DNA of 26,165 bases from an uncultured Ruthenibacterium sp. (GTDB lineage Bacteria; Bacillota; Clostridia; Oscillospirales; Ruminococcaceae). The DNA is taken from contig CAJUMH010000036.1 in assembly GCA_910587145.1 (NCBI GenBank), positions 1-26,165 on the forward strand, written 5' to 3'. Positions 1 to 7,989 of this stretch are shown piece after piece. Position numbers and translations under genes: made by a program. Position 1 is the stretch's first letter. Every line of letters starts with the position of its first letter. The notes under the pieces were generated by a model. It ran no database searches. It had not been told where the DNA came from and worked only from the letters and a program-made list of their open reading frames with translations.

Positions 1-28
1 AACGGCGGGGCTTTTGGGAATGCAAAAT

Positions 29-307
29 TCAGCCTTCCTCTTTCATCTTGGCGAAGCAATCGCTGCAGTAAACAGGACGATCCTCGCGCGGTTTGAAAGG
101 AACGCGGGCTTCTTTGCCGCACGCAGCGCACACAGCAGTGAACATCTCACGGGCACCACGGCCGGCATTCTTGCGGGCATCGCGGCAGGCCTTGCAGCGC
201 TGCGGCTCGTTCTCGAAGCCGCGGCTTGCATAAAATTCCTGCTCACCAGCAGTGAACACGAATTCGTTGCCGCACTCTTTGCATACCAGGGTCTTGTCTT
301 CGTACAT
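29..307 (-). CDS. Small zinc-ribbon domain protein
   Basis: A 92-residue protein with three CxxC pairs: CKEC at residues 10-13, then CKAC and later CAAC, with a final CSDC. This is the layout of short double zinc-ribbon proteins that are common in Firmicutes. Such proteins are predicted to bind zinc and perhaps nucleic acid, but have no established function. An in-frame ATG lies five codons upstream at 322. I prefer the ATG at 307 because the GGAG inside the upstream codons sits nine bases before it as a ribosome binding site, and nothing similar precedes 322. The gene follows a tRNA-like element and a sigma factor gene on the same strand and may be read from the sigma promoter. I see no terminator inside the window. 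Family call is fairly safe; role unknown. Confidence 0.8.
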   Translation of the reverse strand: MYEDKTLVCKECGNEFVFTAGEQEFYASRGFENEPQRCKACRDARKNAGRGAREMFTAVCAACGKEARVPFKPREDRPVYCSDCFAKMKEEG

Positions 308-337
308 GTTTGGTTTCTCCATTTCGGATGATTTTTT

Positions 338-407
338 TGCCCGCGGAAGGACTTAAACCGACACCTTTGATCTGCGATCAACGCTCTTACTTAAGCTACA
401 AGGGGCA
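338..407 (-). ncRNA. Degenerate tRNA-like element
   Basis: Read on the minus strand, the 70 nt resemble a tRNA. The ends TGCCC (403-407) and GGGCA (338-342) pair. A D-arm-like GCTT...GAGC follows TA, then an anticodon-like arm with a TTGAT/ATCAA stem, then a T-arm-like GGTTTAAGTCC. Several features are wrong for a normal tRNA. The D loop is short and lacks GG. A seven-base anticodon loop (TCGCAGA) would have C at position 33. The T stem has two mismatches, the acceptor has at least one mismatch, and no CCA is encoded. It could be a tRNA relic, a non-canonical tRNA, or a tRNA-mimic in the leader of the zinc-ribbon gene. A chance resemblance is not excluded. Confidence 0.4.
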
Positions 408-437
408 TATATACAGGGCGCGTCCGCGCCGGGAAAA

Positions 438-971
438 CTATCTTAATTTTAAACGAATACGCTGCAGCGCGTTGTCCACCGCTTTTTCGCTGATGTCCAT
501 CCGTTTTGCGATCGCACTGTAGGAACAGCCGTCCAGAAAAAGGCCAAGCACCTGTTTTTCCATCGCCGAAAGACGGGTATCGATGCTTTGCATCGTTTGG
601 TTGTAGCGCTCGCTCTGCATCATCAGCTCTTCGGGGCCGGGAGTGCTCTCCCGCTCGGTATAGGGCACCGAGGTGTTCAGCGGCGCGTGTTTTTTGCGCT
701 GCGCACGGCGCACTGCCGAGGTGATGGCGTTCTGCACGCAGGCATTTGCATAAGTGGAAAAAGCGGCGCTCTTTTCTCGATCAAATGTCCTCAGCGCACA
801 GAGCAGCCCAATCAGCCCCTCCTGCACGGCATCGTCATAATCGAGGCCTGGGCCCACAGCTTTTGCGGCAAGGCCGCGAATCTGCGGCATCTGCCGCGAA
901 AGCACGGCAGCCAGAGCCTGTTCGTCTCCGCGCCGGGCCTGTTCGATTTGTACGCTGAATTCATCCTTCAT
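438..971 (-). CDS. RNA polymerase sigma-70 family factor (SigH-like)
   Basis: About 177 residues with sigma regions 2 and 4. Region 2 contains DYDDAVQEGLIGLLCA, which is the core-binding helix, followed by FSTYANACVQNAI, which matches regions 2.3/2.4. The C-terminal region 4 has an HTH reading CSYSAIAKRMDISEKAVDNAL. The overall form is that of Spo0H/SigH-like alternative sigma factors of Firmicutes, which direct core RNA polymerase to specific promoters. A GTG start five codons upstream (986) is possible; neither start has a clear ribosome binding site, and I chose the ATG. A sigma-A type promoter lies just upstream (1005-1033). Which regulon it controls cannot be told from here, and it may be a SigH homologue or another small sigma factor. 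Confidence 0.85.
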   Translation of the reverse strand: MKDEFSVQIEQARRGDEQALAAVLSRQMPQIRGLAAKAVGPGLDYDDAVQEGLIGLLCALRTFDREKSAAFSTYANACVQNAITSAVRRAQRKKHAPLNTSVPYTERESTPGPEELMMQSERYNQTMQSIDTRLSAMEKQVLGLFLDGCSYSAIAKRMDISEKAVDNALQRIRLKLR

Positions 972-1004
972 AGGCACGCCATCCACCGATTTCCATGCCC
1001 TTAT

Positions 1005-1033
1005 ATTTTACGTGTCGGCGCGGAAAAAGTCAA
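1005..1033 (-). promoter_or_regulatory. Promoter of the sigma factor gene
   Basis: On the minus strand TTGACT (1028-1033), a 17-base spacer, and TAAAAT (1005-1010) make a near-consensus sigma-A promoter. It lies about 35 bases upstream of the sigma factor start, so the gene probably has its own transcript. Confidence 0.7.
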
Positions 1034-1144
1034 GCCCGAAGCCGCAAAAAAACGCCGAATTTACAAGATTTTCCTTTTTTTGTACGATTTCACAAAGCAG
1101 GCGGGCCCCATGCAGGGAGTTTTCCGGTGATTTTGTGCAAAATT

Positions 1145-2386
1145 TCACAAATTCTCTTTTGCGCTGTTCACAATCCCCCGCCCTGCCGCCCATGCGGTAG
1201 CAAAAGCGATGCCAAGGTTATAGCCGCCCGTACAGGCGTCCACATCCAGCACCTCGCCCGCAAAATACAGCCCCGGGCACAGCCTGCTCTGCATGGTTTT
1301 GGGGTCGATCTCCTTTACGCTCACGCCGCCGCTCGTTACCACGGCATGGGCAAGATCGCCCTTTTCGGCCACCTCAATGGGAAACGCCTGCAAAAGCCCG
1401 GCCAGACGCTGCCGCTCGGCGCGCGTGATCTGATTTACCCGCCGCTGCGGCGCAACCCCCCAGAGCTGCAGCATCACCGGCCGCATCGAGGCGGGCAGCA
1501 GCCTTTGCAGGCAGTGCGCGGCCTCCCGGTTGGAAAACTCCGCAAAATCGGCGCAAATGCGCCGATCCAGCTGCTCGGGCGAGAGTGCGGGCTTTAAGTT
1601 CACCGCAAGCCTGTAGTTGTATTTTTTCAGATCGCGAAGATACGCGCTGGCCGAAAGCACCAGCGGCCCGGACACGCCGAAGTGCGTAAACAGCATTTCG
1701 CCCCGCTCGCAAAACAGCACCTTTTCGCCCTCGTAAAGCGTAAGCGCCACGTTGCGCAGCGAAAGCCCAGCCATGCGCCTGCAAACATCGCCGCGCTCCA
1801 CCAGCGCAACGAGGCTGGGCTCCGGCGAAACGACCGTGTGCCCCACCTGCCGCGCAAAACGGTAGCCGTCGCCCGTGGAGCCGGTGGCGGGATACGAAAC
1901 GCCGCCCGTTGCCGCCAGCACGGCGTCTGCGCGCAGTACCCGCCCGCTTTGCAGGCGCACGCCGGCACAGCGCCCGTCTTCCAGCAGCAGCGCCTCGGCC
2001 CCGTCATATACCAGCTGCGCCCCCTGCGCCCAGCGCAGCAGCGCATCCAGAATATCGGCGGCCCTGTCGCTCTGCGGGAACACGCGCCGCCCGCGCTCTG
2101 TTTTGAGCGGCACGCCGAGCTCCCGTTCAAAAAGCTCCATCACGCGCGCCGGCGGGCATGCGCTGAGCGCCGAATACAAAAAACGCGGATTGCGCCGCAC
2201 ATGCTTTAAAAATTCCTCCGCCGTGCAGTTGTTGGCAACGTTGCACCGTCCTTTGCCCGTGATGAGCAGCTTTTTGCCGGGGGCGCTTTTGTGCTCCAGC
2301 ACGGTAACGCGCCCGCCCGCGCGCACAGCCGCGCCCGCCGCAAACAGCCCGGCCGCGCCCGCGCCGACAATAATCACATGCTTCAT
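1145..2386 (-). CDS. HI0933/YhiN-family FAD-binding flavoprotein
   Basis: A 413-residue flavoprotein. The N-terminus has a dinucleotide-binding GAGAAG motif (residues 8-13) followed by an acidic residue ending the second strand. The segment KKLLITGKGRCNVAN is the signature of the HI0933-like family, often annotated as NAD(P)/FAD-dependent or aminoacetone oxidase family proteins. Near the C-terminus, GLYFAGEVLDVDACTGGYNL binds FAD. The exact reaction of this family is unsettled. The start at 2386 is preceded by GGGAGG seven to eight bases upstream; an in-frame GTG three codons earlier would sit on that site. It is the last gene of the long minus-strand array, and its start overlaps the stop of a possible 46-codon ORF (ATGA). 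A housekeeping role unrelated to the glycan genes upstream is likely. Confidence 0.9.
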   Translation of the reverse strand: MKHVIIVGAGAAGLFAAGAAVRAGGRVTVLEHKSAPGKKLLITGKGRCNVANNCTAEEFLKHVRRNPRFLYSALSACPPARVMELFERELGVPLKTERGRRVFPQSDRAADILDALLRWAQGAQLVYDGAEALLLEDGRCAGVRLQSGRVLRADAVLAATGGVSYPATGSTGDGYRFARQVGHTVVSPEPSLVALVERGDVCRRMAGLSLRNVALTLYEGEKVLFCERGEMLFTHFGVSGPLVLSASAYLRDLKKYNYRLAVNLKPALSPEQLDRRICADFAEFSNREAAHCLQRLLPASMRPVMLQLWGVAPQRRVNQITRAERQRLAGLLQAFPIEVAEKGDLAHAVVTSGGVSVKEIDPKTMQSRLCPGLYFAGEVLDVDACTGGYNLGIAFATAWAAGRGIVNSAKENL

Positions 2387-2523
2387 ACGCCGCACCTCCC
2401 GCGCCCGCGCGCACGTGCGCGGGGCTGCCTAACCTCAGAGACAGAATCTGCCATATCCGCAGCGCAAAACTGTACCGGCGCATGCAGCAAAACGAAAAAA
2501 GAAGGCGCCAGCCGAGCACTCAT
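2383..2523 (-). CDS. Possible 46-aa small protein between two operon genes
   Basis: A 46-codon reading frame fills the gap between the GT-C-like gene and the flavoprotein gene. Its ATG overlaps the upstream stop (ATGA, 2520-2523) and its TGA overlaps the downstream ATG (ATGA, 2383-2386). This double overlap is what translational coupling looks like. The predicted peptide has a short hydrophobic N-terminal stretch (APSFFVLLHAP), two cysteines, and an Arg-rich C-terminal part. The Arg-rich part coincides with a strong GC hairpin (2404-2423), so composition rather than selection may explain it. No ribosome binding site of its own was seen. It could equally be a chance frame in a GC-rich spacer. 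Confidence 0.3.
   Translation of the reverse strand: MSARLAPSFFVLLHAPVQFCAADMADSVSEVRQPRARARGRGRCGV
2404..2423. other. GC-rich hairpin in the spacer
   Basis: CCCGCGC and GCGCGGG form a seven-base perfect stem around GCACGT. There is no U-run on either side, so it is not a classical terminator. It lies just before the flavoprotein ribosome binding site and could affect its translation or mRNA processing. Confidence 0.45.
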
Positions 2524-4274
2524 GGCCGCTCCCCTTCCCGGCAGGCGGCGCCCAGCATGGAGATACCCAGCACCGCATACAGCAATGCCAGCGGGTGCGC
2601 CGCGGCCAAATACATCACATGCGGCACGTTATTAAACGACGCCACAAACAAAAATGCGATCATGCAGCACCGCAAAAGGATGCTGAGCAGCAGCCCCAGC
2701 TGGATGAGCCAGACCATGCGCGGCAGCGCGGGTGCGTTTTTTGCAAATACCCGACGCGCAAAGGCAGCCTGCCAAACCAGCGCCAGTACAAAACCGACGG
2801 GCAGCAAAAACGCGTACAGCCAGCGCACCGCGTCCAGCAGATGGTAGGCAAGCCGCTGGGCAGGGTTGTAATAGGGCAGCACCGTACCCGCTTGCGCCTG
2901 CCAGTTGGTTTCGTTTTTCAAAAACGCCTCCACCTCGGCCCGCAGCTCCGCGTTCATCGAAAGCTCTTCGCTCATTGCCGTCCAGTGCGCCGGCCGCGCC
3001 TCGGCAAACGTCAGCACCCGGCCAAGATTTTGCAGCGCCTCCCACAGCGTGGGCGCAATATACCGCGCCTCAATGCGCGGCATTGTGCCGCTGCGCGGCG
3101 GGCCGGCCTGTACCGCACCGGTATCGCACAGCGCATTCACCTCGGCGGCCAGCGTCTCGAAATACCGCTTCGACGTTTCGGCGTCGGCATAAAAGCCCGC
3201 TTCGTCCGCGGCCTGGCGCAGCGCCCAGTAAAAGCCGCCGCTGCCGAATTCTCTGTCCGGAATGCTCCCATAGCCGTTGTATTTCATCTCGGTTTCCAGG
3301 TACGGCTCCAGCGCGGCAAAGGAGGGCGAAAGCTCATACAGCCTTTCGCGCACGTCGCGCGGAACAGGGATCTTTTCCTGCGGGTGCGCCGAGGCTACGC
3401 GCGTGAGGGCACCGTAGGCATCGTTAAATTCCCGGCTGGTGAAATCGCTGAGGATGAAGCGGCCGTAATATGCGCTGTTGAGCGCGCAGAAAACAAGCAC
3501 TCCCGCGCCGAGGCACGCAAACGGAACCGCCCAGAGCAGGCTTTTTTGCACGCGCCCGGGCGTTTTTTCACCGCGCCATAAAAACCACAGCGTTACCGCC
3601 GCTCCCACCGCGGCAAACGGCAGCGCCCATGCCGCATCCTCGCGGTTGAGGTAAAATGCCGCCAGCCCCGCTCCCGCCAGCAGCGCGAAACCGGCGCTTT
3701 CGCGCGCGGGCCGCCGCCAGCGCAGCGCGCAGCCGATGATGCCGCCAAACAAAAGGAGCGTGAGTGCCGGAGTAATGTTATCGCGGTATACACGCAGCTG
3801 CACCTCGGCGGCCGATGCCGCCGGGTTCCACAGCAGCAGCAAATAAGCCAGAAGCTTTGCCCTCCGGCTTTTTAAAAGGGGCGCAATGGCCCACGCCCCC
3901 GCCAGCGCGGCCGCCGCCTGCAGCAGCTGTCCGCCCAGCAAATACGGGATCCGCAGCGTGTGCAGCATGGCGAGCCAAACCGAAAAAAACGAGTGCTTGC
4001 TCAGCGTCAGCCAGCCGTACTCCCCCAGCCACTGTCCGTTTGCAATGCTTTTGGCAAGGTTGTACATCAGCGAATCGTCGATCACCGCGCCGCCCGGCGT
4101 TACCAGCAGCAGCTGAAAAGAAGTGAGCAGCAGCTTTGCCGCCGTCAGCCCCAGCGCCGCAAGCAGCATCCCCCTTGCGGAAAGTTCTCGTGAGCCGCCC
4201 GCGGCGGCTCCCCTCAAAAATCCCGGAACGATGTGTGCGAACCGCCCCGCAGCCTGTCGCAGCCGTTTTTTCAT
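2520..4274 (-). CDS. Multispan membrane protein, GT-C glycosyltransferase-like
   Basis: A 584-residue polytopic protein with about ten or more hydrophobic segments. The first is at residues 36-58. The loop after it carries an Asp pair (D66-D67 in AVIDDSLMYN), the position where GT-C transferases of the PMT/ArnT type place their catalytic acidic residues. Mid-protein (roughly 270-470) is a large soluble domain, then three or four C-terminal membrane spans. GT-C enzymes move sugars from polyprenyl-phosphate donors on the outer face of the membrane. The GtrB-like GT2 immediately upstream in transcription would be the natural source of such a donor. The start has an AGAGGA site six bases upstream. 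The GT-C assignment rests on topology and the DD loop only; a membrane protein of unknown function is the safe reading. Confidence 0.65.
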   Translation of the reverse strand: MKKRLRQAAGRFAHIVPGFLRGAAAGGSRELSARGMLLAALGLTAAKLLLTSFQLLLVTPGGAVIDDSLMYNLAKSIANGQWLGEYGWLTLSKHSFFSVWLAMLHTLRIPYLLGGQLLQAAAALAGAWAIAPLLKSRRAKLLAYLLLLWNPAASAAEVQLRVYRDNITPALTLLLFGGIIGCALRWRRPARESAGFALLAGAGLAAFYLNREDAAWALPFAAVGAAVTLWFLWRGEKTPGRVQKSLLWAVPFACLGAGVLVFCALNSAYYGRFILSDFTSREFNDAYGALTRVASAHPQEKIPVPRDVRERLYELSPSFAALEPYLETEMKYNGYGSIPDREFGSGGFYWALRQAADEAGFYADAETSKRYFETLAAEVNALCDTGAVQAGPPRSGTMPRIEARYIAPTLWEALQNLGRVLTFAEARPAHWTAMSEELSMNAELRAEVEAFLKNETNWQAQAGTVLPYYNPAQRLAYHLLDAVRWLYAFLLPVGFVLALVWQAAFARRVFAKNAPALPRMVWLIQLGLLLSILLRCCMIAFLFVASFNNVPHVMYLAAAHPLALLYAVLGISMLGAACREGERP

Positions 4275-4352
4275 ACAGCATCCTCTTTTTTTCTTTTTTC
4301 TGTTCGGCCGAAGGCTGTTCGGGAGCCTTTGGCAAACTGCAGCCGCGCGCCG

Positions 4353-5288
4353 TTATTTCTGCAGCTTTTCAATGCCCTCCACCAGATACCGCTGATGCCG
4401 GAAGACGAGGTCTACCAGCAGCGAAAGATATTTCAGCACCACGGCCAAAATCAGAAATACGCCGAAAAAACCGGCCGTCAAAACCAGCATCGTCGTGGTC
4501 CAGCCCTCTACGGGCTGCCCGCCGCCCAGATAAATGGCCAGCGTATAGACAAGCTCCGCCAGCGTGGCCAGCAGCATCAGCCCCGCCACACCGCACGAAA
4601 GCTTGTACCCCGCGTCTGTATACAGCGCCAGCGAATCCAGCGCGATGGAAAAGCGCAGAGGCCTGTTCGCCGCCCGGCCGCCCGTGCCGGGAACGCGCAG
4701 CGTCTTCATGCGCAGGCCGCTGGCCGCATAGGCGGCCTTGCGGTAAAACGCCGTGCCGCAGATGGCGTGCACGCGATTGACGGCGCGGCGGCTGAGCACG
4801 TGGAACAGATCGGTGCCGATGGCATAGCGCGAGCGCGAAAACCGGTTGAACACCCCGTAAAAAAGGCTGCTGAAGCCGCGCCGGTTCTTCTGCGGGCAGA
4901 CGGATACGATGTCGTACCCGGTGAGCGCCGTATCGTAAGCGGCATCCAAAAACGCGGGATCGTCCGGCAGCTCCAGCGTATCGAATTCAAATACAAAATC
5001 CCCGATGGCAAGGTCGATACCCGCGTTCATACACAGCTCGATGCCCTGATAGACGCTCATGTTCACCACCGTTACCGGCATCGTCCAGGGGCTGCTTTGC
5101 ACAAATTCGCGCACGGCTTCCACACTGCCGTCCCGGGAGGCGTCGTTCACGACAATTACCTCAAACTGCCGGAACCGCCCGGCCAGCGCGCCGCACACCT
5201 GCTGCAAAAAAGGCTTTACCAGCGCGGCTTCCTCGTGCAGATACGCCACGGCGGAGATAAAATTGCTCTCTTTATTTTCCACGCTCAT
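4353..5288 (-). CDS. Membrane-anchored GT2 glycosyltransferase (GtrB/DPM1-like)
   Basis: A 311-residue protein. The N-terminal GT-A domain shows VIVVNDASRDGS (around residue 49) and a metal-site-like EFD (101-103) instead of a strict DxD. Two C-terminal transmembrane helices follow, at about 232-255 and 265-295. This is the layout of GtrB/polyisoprenyl-phosphate glycosyltransferases, which load a sugar from an NDP-sugar onto undecaprenyl phosphate at the inner face of the membrane. The ATG directly follows the stop of the upstream FAD oxidoreductase gene (TGA ATG), so the two are translated from one message. The GT-C-like protein encoded next would be a plausible acceptor-side partner. The sugar is unknown. 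Confidence 0.85.
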   Translation of the reverse strand: MSVENKESNFISAVAYLHEEAALVKPFLQQVCGALAGRFRQFEVIVVNDASRDGSVEAVREFVQSSPWTMPVTVVNMSVYQGIELCMNAGIDLAIGDFVFEFDTLELPDDPAFLDAAYDTALTGYDIVSVCPQKNRRGFSSLFYGVFNRFSRSRYAIGTDLFHVLSRRAVNRVHAICGTAFYRKAAYAASGLRMKTLRVPGTGGRAANRPLRFSIALDSLALYTDAGYKLSCGVAGLMLLATLAELVYTLAIYLGGGQPVEGWTTTMLVLTAGFFGVFLILAVVLKYLSLLVDLVFRHQRYLVEGIEKLQK

Positions 5289-6404
5289 TCAAAGCACCTC
5301 GTTCAAATCGTATACCGTGTTGATCTTGCCCGACAGCACGCTGACGAACATCGGGTTACGCTCGTAAACGCGGAGCACCGTCGGGCGCGAATCGTCGATC
5401 TCGCTGGCTTTTAAGATCGGCTTCATGCTGAACAGGCTTTTCTGATAGGCAAAGCCGTACTCCTCCTTCAGATAGGTGCGCGCCAGCTGGCTCATATACG
5501 GCCAGGCGGACGCGGGCTTTGCCGGGCATTCGTTGCAGTTTGCGAGGCTGCCCGGCACACAGCGCCCGCCGCTTTGCGCCTGACACGCAAAGGTGGGCAG
5601 CGCCTCGTAGCTTGTTGCGTGCGGCGTAAACGAAACGCTCGTTAAGCTGTGCAGGCCCGTGCGGCCAAACGGCATGATGGAAAAAAACGGCCCGTCCATC
5701 ACCGTAATGCCCACCTCCCGCAGCGGGGCCTCCACCGTGCACAGGATGATCTCGCACAGCTCGTATTTAATCCGGAACGGCTCAAAGCCCATTAGGGCGT
5801 GGATATCATTCACGCCCGCATAGCACGCGTTCAGAATATACGGCGCGCGGTGCGCCGCGCCGTCCGAAACCGTCACCTGCCACAGCCCGCCGCCTTTTTC
5901 CACCCGCCGCGGCCGTACCCCGCAGCACAGCGCAACGTTTTTCATCGAAGCCAGGCGCTCCAGGTACCAGTTTTTTAAAATCTGCGCGTCATAGGTGTAT
6001 TCCCGCGTTAAAAACGCGCCGTCGCATTGCCCCGGCCGAAAGCAGCGGTCGGCAGGGATCTCGTCGCAGCGGATGCCCGCCGTATGGCAAAAACGCCGGA
6101 AATCGGCGGCGTTCGTCCAGCTAAAATGCGCGCTGGTGGCGTACACCTGCTCGAACTGCGTGTGCTCGCAAAACGCAAAATCGCGGTGAAAGCGCTCGAA
6201 GTAGCGCGCGCTCTTGATGGCTGTGGAATAGCTGCGGGGATAATGATAGCCCATGTGCACCCGCGCCTGATTGATGTACGTGGCCCGCATAAACGGCGCG
6301 GGGTCGCGCTCCAGCACCAGCACACGCTCGCCCCGGCGGCCGCAGTATTCGGCCGCATACAGGCCGTACAGCCCCGCGCCAAAGATGATCTTATCGTAAT
6401 CCAT
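5289..6404 (-). CDS. FAD-dependent oxidoreductase with a four-cysteine insertion
   Basis: A 371-residue flavoprotein with an N-terminal Rossmann motif (GAGLYG, residues 9-14) and a strand ending VLVLERD. This suggests the DAO-like oxidoreductases found in polysaccharide clusters. Residues 274-293 hold C-x7-C-x7-C-x2-C (C274, C282, C290, C293), which looks like a metal or Fe-S site and is not part of the usual DAO fold as I know it. The frame stays open 48 codons further upstream, but that part is Arg-rich and lies in the preceding gene. The ATG at 6404 is right for the Rossmann fold, has AAAGGG eight bases before it, and follows the upstream stop by five bases. It probably oxidises or rearranges a sugar or lipid intermediate of the pathway; the substrate is unknown. 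Confidence 0.8.
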   Translation of the reverse strand: MDYDKIIFGAGLYGLYAAEYCGRRGERVLVLERDPAPFMRATYINQARVHMGYHYPRSYSTAIKSARYFERFHRDFAFCEHTQFEQVYATSAHFSWTNAADFRRFCHTAGIRCDEIPADRCFRPGQCDGAFLTREYTYDAQILKNWYLERLASMKNVALCCGVRPRRVEKGGGLWQVTVSDGAAHRAPYILNACYAGVNDIHALMGFEPFRIKYELCEIILCTVEAPLREVGITVMDGPFFSIMPFGRTGLHSLTSVSFTPHATSYEALPTFACQAQSGGRCVPGSLANCNECPAKPASAWPYMSQLARTYLKEEYGFAYQKSLFSMKPILKASEIDDSRPTVLRVYERNPMFVSVLSGKINTVYDLNEVL

Positions 6405-6409
6405 GCCCC

Positions 6410-7207
6410 TCACCCTTTCGGCTCGTAGCGGCCGCGCGCGTTTGCAAACAGAATGCGCAGCAGATCGAGGTTTCCCCTTATGCCCTTGATTTTTGTGGGC
6501 GCAGGCGCGTTTGCGGGGTAGCGCCGCGCCACGGGCACCTCGCAGCACCGCAGCCCCAGCTGCCCCGCGCGCGTAGAGAGATACGCCAGCAGCTCGTAGC
6601 CCGAAAACACCTCGCGCAGCGGCTGCACGCGCGTATCTTCCAAATAGCGGCGCGAATAGGCGCGAAACGCGTTTGTGGTATCGGTAAAGCGCACGCCCGC
6701 CGTCAGGCTGATGACCGGCGCATGAATAAGCCGCACCGCCAGCCAGCGCAGGGGCGGGGTGCGCTCGGCCACGCCGCCCGGAATAAAGCGGCTGCCCTGC
6801 ACAAAATCGAAGCCCTGCTCCAGCTTTTTCAAAAACAGAGGCACGCTTTCGATGGAATCCTTGTCGTTGCCGTCGATCGTTACAATGCCGTCATAACCGC
6901 GCCGCAGCGCGAACCAGATGCCCATGCGCAGCTGCGCGCCCTGCCGGCCGGGGCCGGTTTTTGTGAGCAGCGTATTTACCTCCAGCGCGCGCAGCGTTTC
7001 TTCCTCGGTACAGCCGTCTGTAGAGCCGCCGTCGCACAGGATGATATCCGCAAGCCGCGGCACGCCGGCGGCCCGGGCGCGCTCCAGCTCGCGGCGGATG
7101 CGCCCGCCCTCGTTGATGATGGGGATGAGCACGCAGCAGCGCGACGCTCTGGGCGCGTATTCCTCGCATCGGTGATCCGGTACGCCGGGAATGCCCTTTA
7201 CCGTCAT
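6410..7207 (-). CDS. Soluble GT2 glycosyltransferase (DPM1-like)
   Basis: A 265-residue GT-A fold enzyme without membrane spans. It has ILCDGGSTDG (nucleotide-binding Asp around residue 59) and TIDGNDKDS (112-115, taking the DxD role). GSRFIPGG near residue 139 is typical of dolichol-phosphate-mannose synthase-like GT2 proteins. It would transfer a sugar from an NDP-sugar to a lipid or glycan on the cytoplasmic side. Its ATG overlaps the stop of the isomerase-like gene (ATGA, 7204-7207), so the two are translationally coupled. The FAD oxidoreductase follows after five bases. The N-terminal 25 residues include three cysteines and are not part of the GT domain. Donor and acceptor are not predictable. 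Confidence 0.87.
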   Translation of the reverse strand: MTVKGIPGVPDHRCEEYAPRASRCCVLIPIINEGGRIRRELERARAAGVPRLADIILCDGGSTDGCTEEETLRALEVNTLLTKTGPGRQGAQLRMGIWFALRRGYDGIVTIDGNDKDSIESVPLFLKKLEQGFDFVQGSRFIPGGVAERTPPLRWLAVRLIHAPVISLTAGVRFTDTTNAFRAYSRRYLEDTRVQPLREVFSGYELLAYLSTRAGQLGLRCCEVPVARRYPANAPAPTKIKGIRGNLDLLRILFANARGRYEPKG

Positions 7208-7989
7208 GCAAACACCTCCGCCGTATATTCCAGCACCTGCAGCACCCGGTCAAGGGGCTGCGTCTTCATCTCGACGGAAACAAAACCCGTATAGCCCGCC
7301 TGCCGCAGGCCCTCTGCCAGCGCGCGATGCTCCGGGTGCGGCGCGATGGGCGCAAGCTGCGGCTCACTGAGGTGAATGTGGGAGACAAGATCCAGATTCC
7401 GAAGCAGCAGCTCCGGTGTTTCGCCGTTTGTAAGCATCGTGCCGACATCGTAATTTACGCGCAGCCCCGGCACGCGCCGCGCATACGCGAACGCCTCGGC
7501 GCTGGTATTGCAAAAATTCGTGCCGTATCCGGGAGGATTTGCCTCCAGCGCGATCACCACACCGTGCTGCCGGGCATAGGCGCTGATGCCGGCAAAAAAG
7601 CCCAGCGCGTCCTCCGCGCGCGCGCGCAAAGGCATGCGCCGCTGGCGCGGATTGCCAAACACCAGGCTGGGGCAGCCCACGGCCGCGGCAAAATCCACCG
7701 CGCGGCGGGTATACTCCGCCAAAAGCGCCGCGCCGCGCGCATCGAAAATATTTTCGGTGCGGCCGAACCAGATGCTTTGCATGGAGGGCAAGCAAAGCCC
7801 ATACTGCCGGCTAAGCTCTGCCGCGCGGCGCGCGGCCGCCTCGGCCTTACAATAGGGGCGTTCGCCCACAAGGCGGGTGGGGGCGATCTCCAGCCCCGTG
7901 TAGCCCAGCCTCTGCAGCGCCGCATATACGGCCTCGTCGTCCTCGGCCTGCCAGCCGATGTTGCTGGCGGAAAGCCTGTATTCGCTCAT
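7204..7989 (-). CDS. Sugar phosphate isomerase/epimerase-like TIM barrel
   Basis: A 261-residue AP-endonuclease-2/xylose-isomerase-like barrel. Metal-ligand motifs occur in the expected order: Glu in IALEANPPG, Asp in NYDVGTM, His in SHIHLSEP, and Glu in SVEMKT near the end. Members of this family interconvert keto and aldo sugars or epimerise them using a divalent metal. I chose the ATG at 7989 (SEYRLSASNIGW), which has a GGGAG ribosome binding site ten bases before it. The frame extends upstream to 8073, but that part is low-complexity and basic. It is coupled by an ATGA overlap to the GT2 gene, which suggests it makes or edits the sugar precursor used by the cluster. The family call is firm; the substrate is unknown. 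Confidence 0.85.
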   Translation of the reverse strand: MSEYRLSASNIGWQAEDDEAVYAALQRLGYTGLEIAPTRLVGERPYCKAEAAARRAAELSRQYGLCLPSMQSIWFGRTENIFDARGAALLAEYTRRAVDFAAAVGCPSLVFGNPRQRRMPLRARAEDALGFFAGISAYARQHGVVIALEANPPGYGTNFCNTSAEAFAYARRVPGLRVNYDVGTMLTNGETPELLLRNLDLVSHIHLSEPQLAPIAPHPEHRALAEGLRQAGYTGFVSVEMKTQPLDRVLQVLEYTAEVFA

